Assembly: GCF_000006565.2 (NCBI RefSeq)
Contig: NC_031470.1
Location: forward strand, 2,358,954 to 2,422,953
DNA length: 64,000 nt
Direction of reading: 5' to 3'
From: Toxoplasma gondii ME49
Taxonomy: Eukaryota; Apicomplexa; Conoidasida; Eucoccidiorida; Sarcocystidae
Both the position numbers and the translations under genes were made by a program. Position 1 is the first letter of the stretch. The number at the start of each line of letters is the position of its first letter. Of this stretch, positions 35,224-45,350 are shown in pieces. The notes beneath the pieces are model-generated. The model made no database searches. It was not told the DNA's origin and saw nothing but the letters and a program-made list of their open reading frames with translations.

Positions 35224-36148
35224 CCGAATTACTTGTTGAACTGTGCCGGCAGAAGTGATCAGTGAAAGGCTGGAGCATGCCACTGACTGTTTGGTTGCAT
35301 ATCACAGAGTACTGGCTTAGATGCACAGGTGGACACAATGCATCTACGCTTTGTACATACATGATACCCCACTTTAGACATAGGAAGGGCGATGATGGCA
35401 CTAACGATGGAGTACTTGTTTGCTGCAGGTAATGGACGTTCGCGGGAGGACAAAGCGAACGTCGACATTTCAGGGGCACTGGACAAGCTGACGGATGGCT
35501 CGTGTTGAAGGCGAGGACTTGGTATTCCCCGTGTGTCACGCTGGAAATCATGTGCTGGTGGCAGTGACTGGCTTGGCTAGCGCGTGTTGCGGTTGTTTGT
35601 TGTCGCATGAAGACAATTGGCAGCCTTTGAAGACTCTGAGACGACGTTCGGAGGTGTGGGGAAAGGGAGGTAGAATGACTCAGAGGCTCGGGCATGTCAG
35701 GCGGTGGGGTGGGGTGTATACGTAGGCAGGTGGATGCAGCTGGAACGGCAGTTCGAATGTTGTAGCCGTGTCTCGATGGATCGTGGGTTCGATCATAGTA
35801 TGGGAGCTGTGGGCAGACCATGTGCAGCCGCCGGATCCGTATCATTGTGGTCTGCATCTTGGATGAAGTCCGGCACTTGGATTGTCTTGCCTCCTTGCAG
35901 TTCCATGGGGATGGCGACTGCAAGCGAGAAGGTCTTGTGTCCGGTGGTGGCTGCTGATAAGGCCTCGGTATCCTGTCAGGGTTTACGACATCACGTGCGT
36001 TCCTTGACTCACCAGACTCATGGGGCACGAGGGGGATATCGGCTAAGGGACTGACCCGCCGGATCCTGCAGCCCGGGGACGTACCTTGCTGGAGTGGACT
36101 GTGGTGATGAACGGGCTTCCCGGACTTCCGTTTCGGTTCGTGTCCAGA
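35224..36148 (+). repeat. Direct repeat C, copy 3
   Basis: Starts at the gap edge. It carries a few substitutions against copies 1 and 2 (for example TAGCCGTGTCTCGATGG for TAGCCTTGTCTCGGTGG near 35763), so it may be a true paralogue or another haplotype rather than an exact overlap. The small + strand frame 35495-35725 is unchanged. Confidence 0.9.
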
Positions 36149-36522
36149 TAATAAGGGCAGACGCTTTGCAACGGCTTCACAGCACGCAGAATCGCATCTC
36201 TGTTATAGGGCGGGATCAACGATGGGCTGCGTTATGGGAAGGTGGCGTCGCGTCTTCCCATGATCTGGGGGCTTGGCAGAAGGCATACCCTTCTATCGTT
36301 GATTCAGAGAGGGAGAAGAGGGTTTTAGTCCAATGTGAATACTGGCTGCGTATCGAAGTGAGGCTGTGTGTGGGGCGCGATGCAGCTTCTAGCCGGATCC
36401 CTCTCCCAATGACCGTGCATCGTCTTTGCAGCTTGCGCAGGTACGCAAAGATGTTGTGTGATCACAGTACTACTACCAGTGGAGTGCCGGACTTAGAATC
36501 TGGAAGCTACCTTCACGGATGA
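36094..36522 (+). CDS. Weak coding-like segment
   Basis: Open for 142 codons to TGA, on the stop-rich strand, which makes it slightly notable. Protein-like parts: QRLHSTQNRISVIGRDQRWA and SEREKRVLVQCEYWLRIEVR. The first 50 bases lie in repeat C, the rest is unique. No splice support; unknown. Confidence 0.22.
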   Translation: MDCGDERASRTSVSVRVQIIRADALQRLHSTQNRISVIGRDQRWAALWEGGVASSHDLGAWQKAYPSIVDSEREKRVLVQCEYWLRIEVRLCVGRDAASSRIPLPMTVHRLCSLRRYAKMLCDHSTTTSGVPDLESGSYLHG

Positions 36523-37088
36523 TCTGCGATATCGCGTACTTGCGAAATGAAGGCCGACTGAGAATGTGTTGCAGCTGATTGAGAAGACCCAGTAGAAGGC
36601 CTATGCTGTTGGAAACACGACAAAAAATGTCACCACTGAATATCGGATGTAGCACTTAATGGTGTTTTACAAATAATTCTCGGTGTTTCTTAATCTCTAG
36701 GGACTTCTCTCCGCATCACGTCGTAGTACAGCAAAACTGGAGGTGAACGTGGGAGCGTCGTAGCAGTCTCTTCGGTGGTTGCTCGCAGTGAGATGTGGCA
36801 GCATTCTTCCCATTTTCTTTGCCTGTTGTTTGGCTATCGTGGGCTTTCTGAGTGGGCTGCCGAAATTGTTGACACAATTATGTGCCGATAGCTTTAGGGT
36901 TCCCCACTTGCACATACGGTGCACCGATGCAAACACTGGTCTTGCACACTGATGCATCCAGAGGGTTGGCTTGATAAACCCTTCCAAGGTTTTTTCTGTG
37001 TCCGTCGGGGCTGCTGTGCCTGAGCTAGGAAATACAGTCACGGCGACTGGCCCACCAAATTGGATATGCTAGAGACATCATGGGTGAC
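36523..37088. other. No gene seen
   Basis: Short frames only between repeats C and D. Confidence 0.4.
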
Positions 37089-37556
37089 GGTGCCCTCGTG
37101 GTGACAGAACACGAATTTGAAGTGTGCCAGGCTCATGGCCTGCGGACGCGAGTCTTTAGGTACGGATGACGCTGTCGAACCCTGTCTGGCGCTCCATTTC
37201 GCAGAAGACGTCGGTCAAGACTCGAGCTGCGCGTCAGTAACGTCCGACTGTCTTGACCCGGCCATGTGATGGCCTTTCCGCGTTCGCAACAGGCTGTAGG
37301 CAATGGCTGGCGTGACACGGACGTGACAGCTTTGGCGAAGGATTCATCGTGAGGCGCAGGGTACCGGGGCGTCCCCGACACATGCGACGTTGGAGACATG
37401 AGCCCTGCTAGAGAATCAGGGGTTGATGAAGCCGCGGGGGCGGTGTTAGAACCATGTGGCAAATCATGTATGCTCGGGCTTCTGATGATCGATAGCAGTT
37501 CATATAGGACCGGTAGACCATGAGTAATGAGGTCAATAACAGCTCCCGATAGGAAG
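37036..37556 (+). repeat. Direct repeat D, copy 1
   Basis: Matches 39025-39511 (offset 1955), but with about 45 extra bases after GACTGGCCCACCAA. Homology ends after CCGATAGGAAGACTG. Contains the CAGGCTGTAGG motif at 37290. Confidence 0.9.
37290..37300 (+). repeat. Conserved short motif (CAG-GCTGTAGG)
   Basis: In repeat D copy 1. Preceded by GGCCTTTCCGCGTTCGCAA; one frame reads QAVGNGWRDTDVTALAKDSS then TGA. Confidence 0.6.
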
Positions 37557-39024
37557 ACTGGAGCGCGCCAACCAATATCGGCAACGCACTGGAGTGATAG
37601 GCGTCGATTATTCGTGGTATTGCACGGCGCTGCGTTGATCGATGGCTTAGAGGGCAACGGATGACGGACCGGGTATTAATGTCTTGACGTGATGAGCCTG
37701 CCAGTGTGGAACATGTGCCGCACTTGCGTTCCTGCATGGCCACTGGCCAAGAACGTGGTGCGCTAAACAGGAGCGGAGAGGACGGGTGGACGGCTAGAAG
37801 CCGTGATGTTGCCAGAAAAACTCAGCACTTCGGTTGCAGGTGAACATAAATTGTTTAGATCGGTTGGTACAGAATATCAAACCTAATACTAATTAACTGA
37901 ATTAAATAATCCAGGGTTGAACTGTGTATGGTAATGACCCACCTGAATGTTCTGGGCGTTTGGGACATTCCGTTGGATCTGGTTTGCTTGCAACCGGATG
38001 TGCAGTGGGAGATGTCGTCGGTTGTTCTGACCGACTGGTTGATGTGCGCTTCCAGAAATCGGAAGTAGGGCACAGAGGCATGGACTGCAGCGACAGCCTC
38101 TCTCTACGTTGTCGCTGAATGGTACAGCGACGACACGAGACGGGGAGGGTCGTCGTGTGTTGCTATGTGGAAGGTCGCCGAAGGCTGAGTCCTCTGCTGT
38201 AGCGTGTGTAGGAATGGGCGCGTCGTACATTTTTCGCGAGGGCATGCGTCTGGTCGGTGGACTGGTGTGTCGGTTGTGACAGGCGACGTCGTTCAGTGTT
38301 GTGATCGGGATACCGGTGCCACAATATTGCAGCATGAGCAGGTACGCACGAGACGATCAAGGAAAAGGACCACGATCTGGAGACCCTACATAGAGCGTAG
38401 CTGGAGTTTCACTCATCCACAGATGATGTGGTGTGCAAACAATGCTTGGCTTTGCCTAGTCAAGCATTGGACGACACCTGATGCACCACAGGGCACACGA
38501 AGACAGCTTGAATCCTTGTGCGGAATGCCCAGTTCTTCGGAATACTCACGACACGACAAAATAATTTTTCAGTATAACTCTGAATGCTGAAAGATTCATA
38601 AAAATCATACATGACCTTAATTTTAAGTGGTATTATCCATCGTCGACGGTCGAATGCAGAGTGCCATTTCACTAGCTTCGTCCTGTGCGTTGAATTTCGA
38701 TCGTGGCTGCAGCATGAGTTGGTGGATGATATGTCACAGTTTTGTCTGATGTGGTGAATGGCAATGTCTTGCCCAAACATCAAGTGTAACTCATGCGTCT
38801 GAGCATGGTATGTGCGCCGTGGATTTCCAGGCTTTTGTGAGGTTGCAGCCGCTGCAATCCTGTATCAATTGCCTCGGAGGGGATGTGTGCAGACACGGTC
38901 CAGAAGTGGAATGCATATGCGCAGCCAAACGTTGGTCCACTGATGGGCCTGGCGTGACACGACCTTGGAGGGTTTTCTTTTCCGCGTGCATTGTGAGCCT
39001 TCTCTATATGCGAGGGAAAACAGT
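37557..39024. other. Diverged block, no firm gene
   Basis: No intact gene. 37930-38290 is recognisably but distantly related to 41700-42040 (shared strings such as GGGTCGTCGTGT and GGCGTTTGG), so this is an old copy of the block that follows repeat D copy 3. The + strand frame 38204-38590 (128 codons) is open but without splice support. Confidence 0.4.
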
Positions 39025-39795
39025 CGCTGCGACTGGCCCACCAAGTGCCCTCGCGGTGACAGAACACGAATTTGAAGTGTGCCAGGCTCATGGCCTGCGG
39101 ACGCGAGTCTTTAGGTACGGATGACGCTGTCGAACCCTGTCTGGCGCTCCATTTCGCAGAAGACGTCGGTCAAGACTCGAGCTGCGCGTCAGTAACGTCC
39201 GACTGTCTTGACCCGGCCATGTGATGGCCTTTCCGCGTTCGCAACAGGCTGTAGGCAATGGCTGGCGTGACACGGACGTGACAGCTTTGGCGAAGGATTC
39301 ATCGTGAGGCGCAAGGTACCGGGGCGTCCCCGACACATGCGACGTTGGAGACATGAGCCCTGCTAGAGAATCAGGGGTTGATGAAGCCGCGGGGGCGGTG
39401 TTAGAACCATGTGGCAAATCATGTATGCTCGGGCTTCTGATGATCGATAGCAGTTCATATAGGACCGGTAGACCATGAGTAATGAGGTCAATAACAGCTC
39501 CCGGTAGGAAGACTGCAACAAGTCTTCCTATGGTAGACAAAGTAGGTGAGCCACATGCATAATTCATGCATACCATCGCACGACGGAGGGTGATTGGCAA
39601 GCCGAGACAGGGACAGACGAAACAGGTATCGATGCTTTGAATGTGATTTGCCCATGGAAGTGGGATTCTGATCGCCTAGTTTTCTTTTTTGGCCGATGAG
39701 GAAGAATGAGGCGCGTAGTGCAGATGCGGAGGGTTTGACTGTGGGGGACTACGTGTGTGGGGTTGCAAGAAGGACCCGGCACTTGGGTTGCAGAT
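39025..39795 (+). repeat. Direct repeat D, copy 2
   Basis: Longest copy. 39025-39511 matches copy 1, and 39245-39795 matches copy 3 (offset 1888). Motif CAGGCTGTAGG at 39245. Confidence 0.9.
39245..39255 (+). repeat. Conserved short motif (CAG-GCTGTAGG)
   Basis: Recent duplicate of the 37290 copy in repeat D copy 2. Confidence 0.6.
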
Positions 39796-40557
39796 GAATG
39801 TGGATAGACAGTTACCGTGCTGCACAAGAATGATCTCAGGTTGTGGGATGATCCTTTGGGTTTGAGCGTTAGTCCCAATATCATACCTGAGTGATGATAT
39901 CCAAATTCGTGCTGGCGGGCTGTTTGGTATGCTTGCGTTTCATATATGTGAGGACTTGGTACAGGGGAGCGTGTTGGAAAGGGAACAGTATACCTTCGCT
40001 TAGCCGGAGAGGAGCAGTGTGACGGTAGGGCTTCGGCCGCCGCTGCCGGTGACAGGCAGGTAGAGCACTGTCTGCCATCGGGTGACTGAGAACAATCGTG
40101 CTTAATTTATTCTAAGAGTAAGCCCATATCTAGTTGTGAAGCCACGTGGAGGCACACACCGTTAACAACAAATGCACCCAGTTTCGTTTCAGCTGCCAAG
40201 GTGTGTTTTTGTTTGCAGGCAAAAGCAGTACGCCGGCTTTCAGCAATGACTGCGCTTCTCTATAGCGCTCGTATAAGGCAGTGTAGATTTCTCCCACGCT
40301 CCGTTGTTGCATCATGCAAACCGCTCCGCGTACGCCGACTACTCACTGGCCTGCGTCTGCCTGTGAACACAGCCCGTGAAGCGACCTTCCAATTCTCCGC
40401 GAGAGACCGTAACCGTTTGGCACACGCAACAGGAAGTCATCTCGGCGGTCAGATGCAGTGTCTGGTGCCCCTGATTTCATTTGTGCGCTGAGGCTCGTTG
40501 CTTCTAATTCCATGCGTTTTTTCTGCGTCTGCGGCTCTATGATGAAGCGGCTAGCTG

Positions 40558-41037
40558 GTGTATCACAGCTTTGTTCGAGACGACTGTTCCCCCTGATCGC
40601 GATATCTTATATGCGTGTTTGAACAAGTGCATTTTCTGGAGTTTGTTGGGTGTGTAGCGTGCTTCCAGTGTGCTGGACTGTCGCTGTCGATACAGTCATT
40701 CATCGGTAGAGTTTGGGATTCCACTTGTACCCTCGGTCCAATGTTATACGCATCGATGTTTGCTTCACTAAGCCGACTGGAGGGCCTGATGCGCTATGTC
40801 CGTCGCCGGCTGCTTTGGTGGCCTGTTTCGGGGGGGCTATAGGAGTGGATAGACAGGAGTGGCTAGCCAGGAGTGGCTGCAGAAATGTTTACCACGTTGG
40901 CTATGGGTCTATCCACAGGTGCCCATATGCTAGTTCGACCTAATACGTAGTGATGAATCGCGTCAAGAACATGGCCTGCGGTCGAGCTACCTGGCGTCTT
41001 GTCTTTCGGGAGGCTTGTCGCAATGGCGGTTCTTGCG
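40558..41037 (+). repeat. Direct repeat E, copy 1
   Basis: Matches 42462-42955 (offset 1904, then 1918 after a 14-base unit difference). Contains the + strand frame 40615-40842 (75 codons, FEQVHFLEFVGCVACFQCAG), identical in both copies, and three 14-base units at 40841-40882. Confidence 0.9.
40841..40882 (+). repeat. 14-base minisatellite, three units
   Basis: Units of the form AGGAGTGGCTAGCC with the first and last units varied (AGGAGTGGATAGAC, AGGAGTGGCTGCAG). Confidence 0.85.
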
Positions 41038-41132
41038 TAGCGGAACGCGGTCTGGCCTCGAGGTACATTGTAATGTCTTCACTTGTCGGCTATTTTTACT
41101 TGGCCAGATGATGAATTTCCCGCATTTACACA

Positions 41133-41143
41133 CAGGCGGTAGG
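41133..41143 (+). repeat. Conserved short motif (CAG-GCGGTAGG)
   Basis: Repeat D copy 3; preceded by TTTCCCGCATTTACACA. Close identity with copy 2 begins here. Confidence 0.65.
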
Positions 41144-41683
41144 CAATGGCTGGCGTGACACGGACGTGACAGCTTTGGCGAAGGATTCATCGTGAGGCGC
41201 AGGGTACCGGGACGTCCCCGACACATGCGACGTTGGAGACATGAGCCCTGCTAGAGAATCAGGGGTTGATGAAGCCGCGGGGGCGGTGTTAGAACCATGT
41301 GGCAAATCATGTATGCTCGGGCTTCTGATGATCGATAGCAGTTCATATAGGACCGGTAGACCATGAGTAATGAGGTCAATAACAGCTCCCGGTAGGAAGA
41401 CTGCAACAAGTCTTCCTATGGTAGACAAAGTAGGTGAGCCACATGCATAATTCATGCATACCATCGCACGACGGAGGGTGATTGGCAAGCCGAGACAGGG
41501 ACAGACGAAACAGGTATCGATGCTTTGAATGTGATTTGCCCATGGAAGTGGGATTCTGATCGCCTAGTTTTCTTTTTTGGCCGATGAGGAAGAATGAGGC
41601 GCGTAGTGCAGATGCGGAGGGTTTGACTGTGGGGGACTAGGTGTGTGGGGTTACAAGAAGGATACGGCACTTGGGCCGCAGAC
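41133..41683 (+). repeat. Direct repeat D, copy 3
   Basis: Close identity to copy 2 starts at the CAGGCGGTAGG motif itself; sequence upstream of the motif is only distantly similar. Ends near GGATACGGCACTTGGG. Confidence 0.9.
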
Positions 41684-42461
41684 CACTGCGGCTTGTCTCT
41701 AAGCTTGATCCACCTCAATGGTATAGGCGTTTGGCACACTCCGTCGCTTCTCATTTGCCGAGCCTCTGATGTGTATTAGGCGATAGTCACTGCTGTGATG
41801 CACGCTGGTTGATGTGGGTTGTTTCCAGACAGTGGCAGTACGATGCTACGGCATGGACGTCAGCGACGATTGATCTATCACTTGGCTCTGGGGGTCAAGC
41901 GGTCGCACAAGAGAGAGAGGGTCGTCGTGTCTTAATATGAGGAGGTTGGCGGAAGCCTTGATGCGCTGCTGCAGTGCGTTTGGGTGGTGGTGCATTTTGA
42001 GTGGTTGGCGATGGCATGCATCTGGATGGCGATTTGCGGTATAGACGGTGGCAGGCAACGCTGTTGAGTATTGAGATCGTTGTGTCAGTGCCGCAACTTT
42101 TCAGGAGGAGAATGTACACATGGAAATGGATATCAGAGGAAAACGGTGGCAGGCTACTCCCGAGACACCGTGGCTGGAGTTTTGCTTGGCCGAAGGTACT
42201 GTGGCGAGCAGATTGTGCATGGCCAAGGCGTTTAAGCCACAGAACAAGCTGTGACAGTGCACAGGGAATACGCAGCCGCCTCGACCGTTTACGTTGGATG
42301 CCCACTTTGTTCAGAAAAAGCAAGAGGCGAATATCGTCGGTGCACAAATACAGTGTGCGGGTTCACTGGTTTTTTCATAGTCTATGAGCTCGTTTCTTCA
42401 TATTATATTTTTGCGGCTGCGCCATCTCCGGCTCGTGACAGTAGCATTGACCGGCCAGCTG
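41684..42461. other. Diverged block, no firm gene
   Basis: Old paralogue of 37930-38590. The + strand frame 42001-42387 (128 codons) is open without splice support. Strings ACGGTGGCAGGCAACG and ACGGTGGCAGGCTAC at 42044 and 42142 recall the arm-wide motif. Confidence 0.35.
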
Positions 42462-42955
42462 GTGTGCCGTAGCTTTGTTCGAGACGACTGTTCCCCCTGA
42501 TCGCGATATCTTATATGCGTGTTTGAACAAGTGCATTTTCTGGAGTTTGTTGGGTGTGTAGCGTGCTTCCAGTGTGCTGGACTGTCGCTGTCGATACAGT
42601 CATTCATCGGTAGAGTTTGGGATTCCACTTGTACCCTCGGTCCAATGTTATACGCATCGATGTTTGCTTCACTAAGCCGACTGGAGGGCCTGATGCGCTA
42701 TGTCCGTCGCCGGCTGCTTTGGTGGCCTGTTTCGGGGGGGCTGTAGGAGTGGATAGACAGGAGTGGCTAGCCAGGAGTGGCTAGCCAGGAGTGGCTGCAG
42801 AAATGTTTACCACGTTGGCTATGGGTCTATCCACCGGTGCCCATATGCTAGTTCGACCTAATACGTAGTGATGAATCGCGTCAAGAACATGGCCTGCGGT
42901 CGAGCTACCTGGCGTCTTGTCTTTCGGGAGGCTTGTCGCAATGGCGGTTCTTGCG
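42462..42955 (+). repeat. Direct repeat E, copy 2
   Basis: Second copy of 40558-41037; frame 42519-42746 unchanged. Diverges after GGCGGTTCTTGCGT. Confidence 0.9.
42745..42800 (+). repeat. 14-base minisatellite, four units
   Basis: Same array as 40841-40882 with one more AGGAGTGGCTAGCC unit, which accounts for the 14-base shift in offset between the repeat E copies. Confidence 0.88.
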
Positions 42956-43426
42956 TGCGGGATATTACTTTTGTGCTGTGCTGCATTACGTCTCGTGGTG
43001 CATTTCAGTTTCTTCGCTTGTGCTGACTGCGCGTCGTCACAGGTTCTCCACTGTTTTCCACTGACAATCACAGAAGGTAGGTAGCAGTTCGCGGCGGGGG
43101 TACTGCGATGGTGAGGAGTGCGAAGGAGGAGCAAGGGTGAGATACGGAGCGGCTGGGGATGCTGTACGTATGCAGCAGAGATGGACCTAGATGGAACAGT
43201 GAGCCAGTGAAAGCTGTAGCGACGGGGTGGTTTTGAAATGCGGTTTCCAAGTGGGTGACTAGGTGTTCAAATTCAACTTGAGTACGGTTGATCACAACAG
43301 TCCATTTGTACTTCCTCCGATGATAATATCGTAGCATGCTGAGTAGCAACATTTCTTGCTGTCAACCGAAGTGCCACGTCGTGGTATCACACACACTGGA
43401 TCAAGGAGATTAGGTCTCACCTCATT

Positions 43427-43696
43427 GACCACCGAGGACGGCGTGTGCCGGATGGAGGCAGCGAAGCATATTGATCGCCGCCGAGAAACGACCTGTTTGC
43501 AGGCCGACCTCGTAGCCATTGTTGAGGGATATCCAAACTCCGCTGTGATCGTGGCTGACTACCGGTACACTGTGTCACCGTGGTCGACAACGTCTCAGAT
43601 CTTGTCGCCTATCGAAAACACGACAATATTATTCAAAGCACTTCTGAAGAGCGACCTGTTGCCCGTCGCTGCCAGAAAGTGGCCGTAGGGAGAGTT
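43427..43696 (+). repeat. Direct repeat F, copy 1, with conserved frame
   Basis: Matches 47851-48120 (offset 4424) with few substitutions; part recurs at 49586-49658 up to the 20-N gap. The + strand frame ends at TAG 43686-43688 and reads GVCRMEAAKHIDRRRETTCL then LVAIVEGYPNSAVIVADYRY. Between copies one change is silent (CGG/CGA) and the others alter residues (for example Lys/Thr), so the comparison does not show purifying selection. Homology starts abruptly at GACCACCGAGG. Confidence 0.85.
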
Positions 43697-44981
43697 GGCG
43701 CTGTGAGAATGGTCATGGAATAGCAGTCTCTCATGAGTAGATGAGCAGCCGGAGGCAGGAGCCGTCTCAGCCGTCGTCACTGAACAAATGCCGAGCAGAG
43801 GCAGGTGGACCAGTGTATCATTGCTGAAATAGATGTGAGGAGGATTTGGTTGGGAGGCGGATGCGCCCACCTCCCCTCTCGGCGGACTCATGCCTTGTGC
43901 TGGGATGGCAGGCACGTGTGGGAGTGTTTCCGGCATACTGCATCACACGTATATAGGAAGAGACTGTAGGCACAACGGTGGGCGTTGTTGTACCAAGAGG
44001 ATGCCATCAGCTCAGTCAAGGAAATTGATCCTGGGAGGTTCAGCGCGGCAAAATCGATAAGAATCCACGGCGTACGAACCGCGACCATTCATTTGGCGTC
44101 ATCCGTCAGTGAACGCTACACGTGAAGATACGCAAGGTGTCCCTGCGGAATGCCAAATTTTGGAAAAATACACGACGTACCATTCTTGGCTGTCGCCGTG
44201 TTCTGTGTTTCCGATGACTGGTGAAGTCTGTTATTCCGTAGCCTTCATCGGGTGGCCATCTGATGATTAAGAGCAGTGTTGATGCATTTCAGCATCGTTG
44301 GTGGGGGCCGTCCCCATTGGATATTGAACCAGCATGAGTATTTACCGTCTCTACGTCGGGTTTTCGTCGTAGCATTTTTCGAATGCGAAATCGTCCCTGG
44401 GCGAGACAGCCGTGCACCAGTGGTGGTGAGGTTGCTGCTGATGCACAGCCTTCACCATTGCGTGCTCTTAATGTTGCCATGAGGCTGTAGATGCCACAGA
44501 AGGATGTGAAGCGCGATGCCCAACGAGTGGGTTGCCTTTTCTATGTGTTCAAGGCGCCATATCTGTGAATAAAACATGTATCCGAGACTTTCAGACAAAA
44601 TGTGGAACGTCTGGGGTGGCGTCCTCTTGGTGACGGAGAATTCGTAGAAACGCGTCAGGCAAGCATTGTGTTGGTGAACCTCTGTGGAACAATCCATTGA
44701 CATTTACTCACGAGCCAATACGCTGTCAAGCAGAGTTGTTTGATAAGACTAGTTATTAATTCGTCTGCTTCCAGAACTCCACGCGGGATCCGGCCGTAGG
44801 TGGCGATCCTGCTGGGGCCGCCGACTTGATGTTCTGGCTCAATTCTGTGTTTGGTTTTTCACCCCACGTACATCCCGCATGCATGGCAAAAAGTCGGGGC
44901 CCTAATGACAGTATGCAGTTCATTGTTTCTTCCAGTCGCTCGTTAGCACGGAGAGGAACAAGCGACGAATGAACATGTCCT
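43697..44981. other. Diverged block, no firm gene
   Basis: 43697-43790 is a distant paralogue of 48121-48200 (shared GGTCATGGAAT, CATGAGTAGATG). The rest shows short frames only. Confidence 0.35.
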
Positions 44982-45350
44982 GTGATTTGCAGCCTCCACA
45001 GAAAAGGTCTATGCAGGAGGGTGTGTTCCGCAGTGGAATGTCAGGATATTTACAGGGTGGTGTCAGGCGTGACGATACGGGGGACTAAGGGTCACTGGTG
45101 TGCCCCCACATTTTGTGTCGGAGGGTATGAGATGACTGGCAGGAGAGGGTGGGTAGCCGCAATGGCCACGATGGACTCGAGTATAGTGCGCTGGAAGATG
45201 AGAATCTCTGCATACTCCACGGTGCATCGTATGACGAATTCACAGGCTTCGCTAGTATGTAGACAAGCGGCTAGGCCGAGAGACGGTCATCTGACAAGTG
45301 TTATCATGGAGATGCTGGGAGTTGCGCTTGCGCGCTGTTGTTGCATTTAG
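44982..45350 (+). CDS. Weak exon candidate
   Basis: Open for 122 codons to TAG, preceded by an acceptor-like TGTGATTTGCAG at about 44980-44991. Protein-like, Cys/Arg-rich (VCSAVECQDIYRVVSGVTIR, then TFCVGGYEMTGRRGWVAAMA). Unknown product; could be chance. Confidence 0.25.
   Translation: MICSLHRKGLCRRVCSAVECQDIYRVVSGVTIRGTKGHWCAPTFCVGGYEMTGRRGWVAAMATMDSSIVRWKMRISAYSTVHRMTNSQASLVCRQAARPRDGHLTSVIMEMLGVALARCCCI

Noticed and set aside
33071..36028. Long minus-strand open frames (280, 273 and 368 codons) across repeat C
   Set aside because: They are His/Pro/Ser/Thr/Arg-rich, follow from the C/A-rich minus strand where stops are rare, and the longest one is bridged by N characters. No codon bias or start context supports them.
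36887..36900. TTTAGGG as a telomere repeat
   Set aside because: A single occurrence, not tandem.
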